Shown piece by piece: positions 55,430-64,000 of a stretch of 64,000 bases of DNA (position 1 is its first letter; each line of letters starts with the position of its first letter). The notes below the pieces were generated by a model. That model was not told the origin of the DNA. It made no database searches and saw nothing but the letters and a program-made list of their open reading frames with translations. The DNA is taken from positions 204,034-268,033 of the forward strand of contig MTSC01000044.1 of the NCBI GenBank assembly GCA_002368545.1, in the 5' to 3' direction. The position numbers were made by a program, and so were the translations under genes. The DNA is from Ramichloridium luteum. Lineage: Eukaryota; Ascomycota; Dothideomycetes; Mycosphaerellales; Dissoconiaceae.

Positions 55430-58400
55430 TCAAAGGAGAAGCAACGCGTTCAAGCGACCCAGTGGGTCATCGGCTTGCTGCGTTGAGTTCTCATCTATCT
55501 CGGAATCTTCACAAACGATCAATGACTTCGATTGAGGAACGGGCTTCGGACTGTCACAGCCTTCCATACCGTTCGCAGCGGACTTGCTACCGAGATCGTG
55601 GTGTCCGAAGTCCAGCCGGGCGTCGCTAAATGTTGTTGCGGTCCCTTCTCCAGAAGAAGTCACGTCTGGCAAGGTCGTCGTAGCGGAGTTGCACGCCGGA
55701 ACATCTACGTCGTCATCACTGGGATCGCTTGTAAGGTGAGATGCCCTCTCCGCAGGCGTGGCATCGTCTTCAGCGCCATCATCGCCCAAATCCGTTTCGA
55801 GATCCATGAGATCAAAGATGGCGCCTTCCCGGATCTTCGTTGTGGATCGGGTTGGGTGCAGAACCACTTCTTGAAGTCCTTCGGGCAGATCACTGGTATC
55901 TTCCGCGAGCGGAACCAATTCCTCGTGGCACTTCTTCTGCGCCTTCTTCATTGCGGTCTGCGGCATGGTGCCCGTTGCCGGTATCTTTGCCGATACCGTA
56001 GAGGTGCAGGTCGTCTTGCCACAGGCGATGAGTCCGAGCTCACGCTGGAATAACCAGGGAAACGACATCAATGACATCTCCGGCCCCAGTGCTTTGGATC
56101 GCAAGCCGGAATCCCGAGCGCGTTCAGCACTCTTGGCGACTTCTTCTGCAGTGACCATATACATGGCCACGATGAACGGCTTCATGATCTCCCAGTCTCG
56201 TTCCGTACGTGTGGTGCCTGCTTTTTCATAACACATATCTTGCATTTGGTGCTTCAAGCTGGCCACCGTCTCACTCAGCACCTCGGCGAATTTCCAGTCT
56301 CGCATCTCCTGGGAATGCTCGAGCACAAACGTGGTCAGGGCCTCAAATTCGGTGCCAATGCCATATTGTGTCATGATCCGACGCAAGCTCTCATCGTAGA
56401 GCTGTTTGACTTCTCTTGCAGCTTCAAGTGTGGCCTCATTCGGCGTCAGCGCATTCAGGATACGATCATCGAACGAGAGGTCCCATGCGGTGTCAAAGGG
56501 CTCAAGCGTCACGGCATCGTAGAGCTGGCCGATGACCTTGCGTGAGTGATAGATTCTGTCGCGAGCCTTGTTCCTTGGTTCCGACCAGTGTGGCCATCGG
56601 ACCGGACGAAGATCTTTGGGGTAAGGTGCTGGAACACCCGTCTTGGCGTAGTCTACTGCCATTGAGTGAAGTGCCGCGAGTCTTATACACTTGGGGTCTT
56701 TGATCCCATAGGGGGATGCGTCTGCCCAATAACGATGGGCCACGGCGATGCAACCAAGATTGTCGTTCTTGATATGCTTGACAAAGAAGGAAGTCATATC
56801 ATCGACCGTCACTTGTCCTGACTTGGTTTCCTCAGGGATGGGCGGCGTATAGTCCATTGGCTCAGGATTGAGCTCGGCTGGAATCAAGTCCGGGTCCCAA
56901 ATGATCATATAATCATCACCGTCCAGGTCGCCGCCGGAACACATACTTCCAAGATCGCGATCTCCTGTTTGCGGGAACACAACGCAGTTGCGAAGGTGGC
57001 GCAGGGCAGGCACGTCAACGGCAATTACCACTCGAGCGTCTCCCGGGTGCAAGGCAGGGTTCCTGCTGAGCAGACATCGTCCCGTGATAGCCTTGAAGAT
57101 GCCGCCCGGACCACAGGGTACCTGCAAAAATATCTCAGGAAGAGTGCTGTCGATGTCCTGTCTGCGTTTGCTGTTGCCATCCACCTGCCCATGCTTCTCA
57201 TCAACAGATTCGCCTCTGTCAATGGATTGCTCGCCCTCGCGGAGATCGAAGCGTGGAGTCTGCTTGTTATAGCCTCGGAGCGTGCCGGTTTCGTCCACGC
57301 ATCCGAGAACAAGCGCACCCTTCTCAATGAAGATTCTTGCCTTCTGTTTGAGATACTTCAAATTCCAGGATCTCCACAAGCGGAGACAAGAGATAAAATA
57401 TGGCTCTTTTACTTCCATGAAGCCATCTTCGACCATGGATGCCAAGTGTAGGCTGGTCTGATTGTAATCGACATTCTTGCGCAACAGGTCGTAGGCCTTT
57501 GTCTCATCGGTCATTGCTTGCTTTAGCTCTTCCAGCATCATCTGGAGCTTGCTCAGAAACACAGAATCAGAAACTCCGAGGGCAGACAGCACGAGAATAA
57601 TTTGGACGTTCAGGCTGACTGCGGCGTACTGTGAGACTCGGCATATCTCCAAACCATAGACACGATTCGGGAATTTCTGCTGACTCGGCCGTAGGTGGAT
57701 TTCAAGTCCCCGTATCGATGGGTCCACCGCAAGGACACCTTTGCACCCGCCAAGGCGGAATTGGAACACGGAAACTGGTTCGTCAATGCTGAAATGGTCC
57801 TGGATAAGAGAAGCGAAAACTGATGATATCTTCCCTACACCATCAGTAAAGACGTGTCCGTTGTGCCGAATGTCATCAATCTGCCGGATGACCGGGCTTT
57901 GCGGAATGGCTCGAGTCGTCGAGAAACACTGGCCGAGACGAGAGGCGTATTTGGCGATGACCTGAATGTGGTTAAAGTTTCCCATCCAGTCTCGGATTTT
58001 CTGAGCTGTCAACTCGGATGAGCCGCTGCCACTTGGTGCAAAGAAGTAAGCTCCATGCTCCCGAAATTGTGAGTTGCCGAAAGCAAGAAATTCGTACTTT
58101 CGATCGCCAATGACGATACCATGATTCATCGCACGCTTGATGCGGGAGAACACTTCGTCCATACTTCGGTCGTCTTGTGACATGAGTCGTCCACGATAAC
58201 GCTCATCGGAGAATTTGACACGCAGGAAATGGTCTTCGTGCTCTTGGTATTTCCGAACGACTCGGTTGGACAGCTCGAGAACGGGAGTGTTGAAGTAAAT
58301 GGTAGTTGGCGTTACTGTGGCTGATGGTAATCTCGAGCAGTGCGCCGGCTTTTTCTTAGTCCCCATTGCCACCGGGAGACGCAGAATGCTCATAGGATCA

Positions 58401-59890
58401 TACCACCGATCCTTTTGATCGAGCACCTTTTCGAGCAGCTTGACCGCTCGCGTCGATTCCATCTTCCGAAGGCCATTGATGAAGTCTTGTGTGATATCGC
58501 ATTCACAAATGCGACCCTGACTTATGCAAGCTTCTAGCTGATACTGCACAGGAAAGGACAGAATGGCCGTATCGCCGGCCATTTCGTGCAACCACGATTC
58601 GCCTTGTCGAATCTCAGAAGCTCCAAACCAAGGGAGCGTTCGATCGGCTTGCACGAACCGGATGTCCTTTGTAGTGTCGAATTTGATGTTATGTTCTGCC
58701 AAAGCTTGGACGATGTTTCGAAACGTCGTGTTGGTCAAATCGTCATCGAAGGTAAGGCGGTAGGTGAGCCATCGACCGATGTCGATGATCACGTCTTCTT
58801 TCGCAAGCCCTATAGCAGATTTTCGAGTCGTTGGGTTCCTGTCGATATCGGTCTGACGATACCATGTGCATCGCTCATCCCATAAGCCACTCGGTGGATG
58901 GTGAGTCGCTGCAATGTCGGTCGTTTTCCGGAAGACTTGCGGTGGAGAATCAATTGAAAAGACAAAACAAATCTTCCCTTTCGATCGAAGCATATGGACC
59001 GAGCAAATCTCGGATATGTTGATTTTCATCATAAATTGCTGCAGTTTGCGAGGTGGGAAATTTGGATTTATGCTTAGAGGCTGTATCTGAAACCCCATGA
59101 TGAGCATCTTTAGGTGCAGATCCATTGTTAGAGATAGCGCGGCTTCGGACGCTATAGTATGCATAATCATCATCTTGTCCTTTGATTTCATGATACCAAA
59201 GTCCAAAGTGAACAGATTGACTGTCATCTTTTCTAAGTATTCCTTCTGGTGCTTGCCGATCCTGTGCATAAAAGGTCGTGGCGTGTTATCGACGCAGCAT
59301 AATCTGTGCGAATAGCCCCTCACATCATGCACCGTTGACCGACTGCCCATCCATGATCGATCTTGTGGACTTGGGCTGAAGGATACCTTTGCAGTCATAA
59401 CTCTTAGACGGCAGTTCAAAGGCAACTCAACGCGAATGACATTGCCATATTGAGAAAACTCTCGGTAAATGTCCCATGTGGTCCAATATGAGGGGAGGCC
59501 AGCGACGGAGACTCGTAACATATGCGGATCTCTAGGCTCACGATGTGCTTGTCCAGCCGAAGATTGGATGGCCTTCCAATGATTGGTATAGTCTGGCCGA
59601 CGTACGGATCGACGGACTCCGGAATCAAAAGACGAATCGGACGAAGTAGAGTTTACTTCGGGAGCTGGGATTTCTTGTATCTCCAGTGGGTTAGGATAGT
59701 TGAAAGATTGAACTCGAAATTGATCGTGACAGATAACTTTAAAGGCAGGTTTCGGAAGTTCCATTGCGTCCTCAATGGTACCAATATCTTGATCCATGTT
59801 GTGAGCCCATAGAGCTTCACGTGCTTGATCTTCGACCATGGTGGCATTCGGTCTGCTCGTCGGAGCTACTGTTTTGGGTTCGCTGAACAT
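55430..59890 (-). CDS. RNA-dependent RNA polymerase (RNA silencing)
   Basis: This is a single exon of 1486 residues with the ATG at 59890. The catalytic loop is intact: CSGGDLDGDDYMIIWD, with Asp988, Asp990 and Asp992 forming the DxDGD signature of cellular RdRPs. Upstream lie other family blocks: FTDGVGKIS, FQFRLGGCKGVLAVDPS and GRCLLSRNPALHPGD. Around residues 130-190 an RRM-like fold is suggested (MLRVSVAGLPSYWTTWDIYR). The C-terminal 180 residues are acidic and disordered. Such enzymes turn single-stranded RNA into dsRNA for Dicer in quelling, heterochromatin formation or meiotic silencing. The layout (RRM-like N-terminus) is closer to Rdp1/SAD-1 than to QDE-1, but this is judged by eye. 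The adjacent 8 kb on its 3' side is rich in repeats. Confidence 0.93.
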   Translation of the reverse strand: MFSEPKTVAPTSRPNATMVEDQAREALWAHNMDQDIGTIEDAMELPKPAFKVICHDQFRVQSFNYPNPLEIQEIPAPEVNSTSSDSSFDSGVRRSVRRPDYTNHWKAIQSSAGQAHREPRDPHMLRVSVAGLPSYWTTWDIYREFSQYGNVIRVELPLNCRLRVMTAKVSFSPSPQDRSWMGSRSTVHDVRGYSHRLCCVDNTPRPFMHRIGKHQKEYLEKMTVNLFTLDFGIMKSKDKMMIMHTIASEAALSLTMDLHLKMLIMGFQIQPLSINPNFPPRKLQQFMMKINISEICSVHMLRSKGKICFVFSIDSPPQVFRKTTDIAATHHPPSGLWDERCTWYRQTDIDRNPTTRKSAIGLAKEDVIIDIGRWLTYRLTFDDDLTNTTFRNIVQALAEHNIKFDTTKDIRFVQADRTLPWFGASEIRQGESWLHEMAGDTAILSFPVQYQLEACISQGRICECDITQDFINGLRKMESTRAVKLLEKVLDQKDRWYDPMSILRLPVAMGTKKKPAHCSRLPSATVTPTTIYFNTPVLELSNRVVRKYQEHEDHFLRVKFSDERYRGRLMSQDDRSMDEVFSRIKRAMNHGIVIGDRKYEFLAFGNSQFREHGAYFFAPSGSGSSELTAQKIRDWMGNFNHIQVIAKYASRLGQCFSTTRAIPQSPVIRQIDDIRHNGHVFTDGVGKISSVFASLIQDHFSIDEPVSVFQFRLGGCKGVLAVDPSIRGLEIHLRPSQQKFPNRVYGLEICRVSQYAAVSLNVQIILVLSALGVSDSVFLSKLQMMLEELKQAMTDETKAYDLLRKNVDYNQTSLHLASMVEDGFMEVKEPYFISCLRLWRSWNLKYLKQKARIFIEKGALVLGCVDETGTLRGYNKQTPRFDLREGEQSIDRGESVDEKHGQVDGNSKRRQDIDSTLPEIFLQVPCGPGGIFKAITGRCLLSRNPALHPGDARVVIAVDVPALRHLRNCVVFPQTGDRDLGSMCSGGDLDGDDYMIIWDPDLIPAELNPEPMDYTPPIPEETKSGQVTVDDMTSFFVKHIKNDNLGCIAVAHRYWADASPYGIKDPKCIRLAALHSMAVDYAKTGVPAPYPKDLRPVRWPHWSEPRNKARDRIYHSRKVIGQLYDAVTLEPFDTAWDLSFDDRILNALTPNEATLEAAREVKQLYDESLRRIMTQYGIGTEFEALTTFVLEHSQEMRDWKFAEVLSETVASLKHQMQDMCYEKAGTTRTERDWEIMKPFIVAMYMVTAEEVAKSAERARDSGLRSKALGPEMSLMSFPWLFQRELGLIACGKTTCTSTVSAKIPATGTMPQTAMKKAQKKCHEELVPLAEDTSDLPEGLQEVVLHPTRSTTKIREGAIFDLMDLETDLGDDGAEDDATPAERASHLTSDPSDDDVDVPACNSATTTLPDVTSSGEGTATTFSDARLDFGHHDLGSKSAANGMEGCDSPKPVPQSKSLIVCEDSEIDENSTQQADDPLGRLNALLLL

Positions 59891-60279
59891 CAACAAGTGT
59901 GAATTGAGAAATTGAGCAGCCCTTTGTTTGCTTTATCATATAAATAACAAGCTAGTTGAGGCTTTGATCATACTGAGTTGCTGGAAAGCGGTCTAGATGT
60001 TTGTTGGCAGGCTTGATCGCTGCGCAACTTCCCGAAATGGCAGGCACGAGCATGTGCTGGTTTCCAGGGAAAGAAGCACGTGAGATCTGCATTTCGCGTC
60101 CTTTCCCGGCAATGAGATGAAAAGCAACCGTGAAATCGACAAAGCTTGCAAGTTGTTGTAAGGTCCGTGGACAAATAATGGATTTGCTTGAAGGCTCCCT
60201 TGAATTTTACTGATAAGACATGCGCAGCGCTCGTCGACATCACGAGCCAGCAAGATAGATCGTAGGTATTCATGGGTCA
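59891..60279. other. Short intergenic region
   Basis: It is the promoter of the RdRP gene and the 3' flank of the potassium channel gene. No element was recognised. Confidence 0.45.
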
Positions 60280-62596
60280 TCACTCAAACGCCATCATAAG
60301 GACCGCATCCGCCATCCCAATTGGCGGTCGCCTTTGGTTGCCTTTACGTTGACGATTCAACTCCCGCTCCAGTGCTTCAGATAGATGCTCCATGATCCAC
60401 TGACTCTCCGTCTGATAGCTGACGAGTGGACTGTTCTCCGAGAGCCATGACCATTCTGTCGACAGTTCGCGCTTCTCGGGACCGCGGCGGAATTGACGCC
60501 CCCGCAACTTACCGCTACGGATCTTGCGCACCTCTGTCTCGCGGTCAATATTGCCATCGACTTTGGGTATCTGGTTCTCCGCATCCTGCGCCACAGATCC
60601 AGGCAACAATTGAGGATTAGCGGGTACTTCAAGGCGAGCGCCGGAGTCGCCGTTTGGCTTGCCCTCAAGTTTCTTGGCCGGCGGCTCGGGAGGAATTGGC
60701 GTCATGACGCTCGGTCGGCGAGCTTCTCCGTCCTCACGATCATCCTCGTTGTCCATCAAACGAAGAAAGTGCTCCCATTCTAGCCAAGAGTACTTCTTCG
60801 GTGGAGACCGGCCGATATCCTTCTGAACCTTGGCGGCTTCTCGAGCAAGAACGTAATGGTAGAAATGTATATCTCTCTGTTCAATGTCAGAAACGTGCAG
60901 GCTACTGATCGAACTTATGAGATCCCTACCTCAAGTGTGTCACCCCGCGCAGTGGCATCTTTGATAGCCTCCAGCTCTTCCTGCTCGATGTGACTCTCCA
61001 AAGCTTTTGCCAAGTGCTCACGCATGCGCGCATGATGCTTTAATTTCGCCTCACGATCGACATGAGGGATCGTGTGACCATCTTTACGGTGATGCGGCAC
61101 AACACGCCTCGAGAAGAATCTCCGGATTTTGGGAAGCAGGGCTGTGGTGAGTTTTGGAAGTTCTCGCTTTGGCTCGCCATCGGCAGACGACAGCGTGACA
61201 GAATCGAACCATGTCGTGAGGTTGGAAACCAACCGGACCACCGTCTCGCTCAAGTCGGAGATCAAGATCGTCAACGAGGGCAGCGCAAGAAGTGACCAGA
61301 AGACGTAAAACGTTTGCCCAGCGGGAGAGATTGGATCCAAGTCTCCGTAACCAATCGTCAGCAAAGAGACAAACGTGAAGTAGGTACTGTCGAAGTATCC
61401 CCATTGCTGACGCCGCTCGCAGATTGTGAACACGGCCGCACCTCCCAGCCAAAGCAGCAGCGCGAAGGGCACCGATGCCGAGAGCGAGACCCAGCGATGT
61501 TCATGCTCTGCAGCGGCTAGGACTTGACGCATGATATTGAACTCTTCTTCACGGCGTTGCGCGGGCGACAGTCGGGAGTCGGTGCTAAAATCAGCTTTCG
61601 AAAAACGAGAGATGCGGATGGTTTGTCGGCGGTCGTCCACGTCGCGTACTGCTGCAGCTCGCCGCTTCTCCGTGAGACGCGCCGACATCTTCTCCCGGCC
61701 GCGATCCAGGACAAGTCGGCGAGTATTTGCCACCACCTGCATCTGTCAGTGTTGGCTTCATACACCCCACCTTGTAGACTCACCATCCCGATCAAAAGGA
61801 TTCCGAAGATTGCGAATGGTAGGAGAAGGACCCGTCCGAGGATCGTTACTGGGCAATAGTCTCCCAGACCGACGGTGAGAAGCGTCACGTCCGCCCAGAA
61901 GACAGCGTCCAGGAAGTCCCAGTCTTCGATGAAACTGAAGAGCAGTGCGCCGAGAAGAAGATAAGTCATAAAAGTAATGACGTGCAGCATCAATGATCGT
62001 TGTCCCAGCGTAAGTTCAAATCTGTCAGGACGATTCCGAACTCTTGTACCCCAGTATGCCCAGCACATGAGAAGTGCAATGACTGAATACGTCACAGCAG
62101 CGAGAAAGCCGTAGAAGAAGGCACCGGTGAGCATGTAGGATGCGGCTGACGGGCGGGTCAAAACAATTGTATTGATGAGCAGTAGCGCGCCACCGAGGGC
62201 AAAGCCGGCGATCGTGACGAATTGTGCCATCCAGAAGGCGAGAATACCAGCCATGTTCAAGAAGAGCGCAACATTGGCCGCAAGAGCCGCGATCAGAGCG
62301 ATGGCAGTGAGAGCCAGCACCCAAAATGGATCGCCGCCGCTCTGGACTGGTCTTGTGCTGCCAGGTGCCTCGAGCGGTACACGCCAGGATGAAGCAAGCG
62401 CGCAGATGTTCATGGCGCAGGCGAATGGTCCCAATGTCGCCGCCAGAAGGGGACAGGCCGTCGTAGCGAACCATGTCCAACTAGACTCGGAGGCGTTTGA
62501 TTCGTTTCGTACCATAGCGGTTGCCTGCTTTTGTGAGCCTCGTTCGAGGTCTATGTGGGGTCGTCGGTGATGTTTGTTAGGCTTGATATTGAGCAT
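60280..62596 (-). CDS. TOK1: Outward-rectifier potassium channel, TOK family
   Basis: The exons are 61784-62596, 60930-61736 and 60280-60876, giving 738 residues; introns of 47 and 53 bases are phase 0. There are eight TM segments with two pore loops, the arrangement unique to fungal TOK channels. The first filter is TVGLGDY (residues 241-247), the second TIGYGD (exon 2, in TFVSLLTIGYGDLDPIS). Junctions read GM|VVANTRRLVLDR and TLE|RDIHFYHYVLAREAAK, both family-typical, and KKYSWLEWEHFLRLM follows. The C-terminal cytosolic tail is long and polar. The channel passes potassium outward when the membrane is depolarised, setting plasma-membrane potential. The ATG at 62596 was chosen as the first in frame; the upstream extension has no ATG. 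Confidence 0.93.
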
Positions 62597-63083
62597 ACTG
62601 GCGGAAGAAAACGGGGGATGTGGTGTCAAATGATATCATCGGTGTTGTGAGAGATATTATCACGACTTTTGTTTTTTTCCAAAACTGCCACAAACGCGCC
62701 ATCTCTTTTCATCCGCTCTGTTGAGTCTTTCAGCGACAGTCAAGTGCTACTTAAAGGTGCAGTGCAGCCTAGATGTAGCTGCCATGCCGCCTGGCTGCTT
62801 CCTCCCTCACAAACGGACATGAGGAAGCTTCGATGAATTCCTTGCATGTGGCAGCAACGAAGCAAGACGTGTGCGCCTGAGACAAAGTTGGCTGGCTATG
62901 AGGCATTGTTTGATAGTGACTAGAAAGCACGACCGGAATAGCGAACAAATGACACGACGCACTAATGAATAACAAATCTTGTGGGCGCGCCCCCCACTTC
63001 TCCGACTCTGACGCCGTGCGCAGCACTCCGATGATCCTGAACTTCTACGTTGAGACAAAGGAATTCGGGCTCATTGCACAATT
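62597..63083. other. Intergenic region
   Basis: It contains the promoter of the potassium channel (with a T-run near 62669-62677) and the 3' flank of the protease locus. No gene is supported. Confidence 0.45.
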
Positions 63084-64000
63084 TCATGCCTCGCGCAAGG
63101 ATCCAAGGCGCGGTGTCGGCTTGTAATTCTTCGCTTCGAAACTGCCAAAAGCGAAAACCGAGTAGAATTGTGTCAAGAACATCGGTCCAAAAAGGTTGTA
63201 TGGCCGGCCGCTGGAGGCGAATGGCGGCCAACAAGCATCCTTTGCGGCCGGAAAGCCTGCCAACGCAAGCTGATCACCATAGAGCCGCACACTGTTGTTG
63301 CCCTCAAAATTGAAATCCACGGACCAGCTGGAGTTGAGCCATGAGCAAGGCAGGATTTGCTTCGCCTGGGAGACGAGGGTGAAGTTCCAGCCGAGAGCCT
63401 CGTAGACGGCATCGATGGCGAAATCGGCAATTTCAATCAGCCCGGCACCCGTATCGAACGTGACGTCCTCGCCACCTGCAAATGACACGGTCTGAGCTCG
63501 AGTGTCGGCTGTCACGTCCAGAGTCTTCTCAATGCTGCTGCGTGACATCGTCATCGATAGCAGGTTGGATGTCCATAATGTGTAGAAGTCGGTTACGTTT
63601 GGCTTGTGGATTGGAATGGTCGCAATCGAGCCCTTGACGTACTCCGATTCGTGATTGCCTCCAATTGTAAAAATACCATCCGAGGCAGTGTACTCGCCAT
63701 ATCCTTGGCCGCCATAATAAATCGCGAATTCAGGCGCCTCGAGGAGACCGCTTTAAAGAAGTGTGTGGATAGCTGTGGTGGTACCAGGCTCGGAAATGTT
63801 ATTGAAGCTGAAACCGATGAAGCCGTCGTCCGGGATGTTTCTCCAAGAGCTGTGGTTTGCGTCGATGAACGTCTGGTTGACCGAGAGAACGTTGCCGAAG
63901 TGGAAGGCATCCTGAACAACGGGCCCAGTGACTCCGCCTCCCAGGTAGGATATGTTCGCATCGACGCCAGTCAGGTCTCCAGTCTGAGATTTCTGAAGAT
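63084..64000 (-). pseudogene. Aspartic protease, C-terminal part with in-frame stop (5' end outside window)
   Basis: One minus-strand frame reads from the right edge to a TGA-type end at 63084 and describes an A1 (pepsin-like) protease. It includes a middle region (GGGVTGPVVQDAFHFGN, DDGFIGFSFNNISEPG), the strand EAPEFAIYYGG, the IFTIGGNHESEY turn, and the second active-site motif FDTGAG with its Asp. The end (LFGPMFLTQFYSVFAFG) corresponds to the usual LGDxFLRxxY block. A TAA at 63753-63755 breaks the frame between IHTLL and SGLLEAPEF, exactly where an active copy would have a sense codon. No GT..AG pair around it removes the stop. The likely explanations are nonsense mutation or a sequencing error. 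The product would be secreted; the N-terminal half, with the first DTG, lies beyond the window. Confidence 0.65.

Overview
The window is nuclear DNA of a filamentous ascomycete (Pezizomycotina), most likely a Dothideomycete. The evidence is dense genes on both strands, one to six exons each, introns of about 47-87 bases (one of 114) with GT..AG ends and CTNAC/CTAAC-like branch sites, and fungus-specific families: a Zn2Cys6 regulator, a TOK-type potassium channel, a QDE-1/SAD-1-type RNA-dependent RNA polymerase, an RRT8-like membrane protein, a GH3 beta-xylosidase and DPLxWP-type MFS transporters. The class-level placement is inference from gene style and protein flavour. Exon models below were built by hand from splice signals, reading phase and family resemblance.

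Left part (0-11 kb): an orphan gene cut by the left edge, then two homologous BTB/POZ genes with Cys-rich tails flanking an FtsJ-like methyltransferase that carries a GC-AG intron. A secreted Ser/Thr-rich protein follows, and then about 3 kb without a supportable gene.

Middle left (11-27 kb): two related MFS transporters, a Zn2Cys6 transcription factor and a secreted GH3 beta-xylosidase form a possible nutrient-use neighbourhood. The xylosidase promoter has a TATA box and a GGCTAAA element of the XlnR/Xyr1 type. An RRT8/EI24-like membrane protein follows.

Middle (27-43 kb): mostly housekeeping. It holds RRP40 (RNA exosome) and SSZ1 (ribosome-associated Hsp70) as a divergent pair, a small mitochondrial protein divergent from an ERF2-like DHHC palmitoyltransferase, cytosolic aspartyl-tRNA synthetase, a monocarboxylate-type MFS transporter, and several unassigned proteins (an F-box-like one, a possible Myb-like one ending in a stop inside a repeat, and a small coiled coil).

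Right part (43-55 kb): about 4 kb of gene desert, then a repeat-rich orphan block. It contains an Asp/Asn-rich protein whose frame changes twice, an array of about 19 near-palindromic GGAAATTTCC-type units, a family of about 160-bp repeats, a 70-bp duplication, a 52-bp minisatellite, and a 14-residue-period coiled-coil ORF whose repeat continues past its stop codon.

Right end (55-64 kb): a complete RNA-dependent RNA polymerase with an intact DLDGD motif, a two-pore TOK potassium channel, and the C-terminal part of an aspartic protease interrupted by an in-frame TAA. The most unusual material is the 47-54 kb block beside the RNA-silencing polymerase. Three other places in the window (33.8, 53.9 and 63.8 kb) show stop codons inside sequence that still looks coding.
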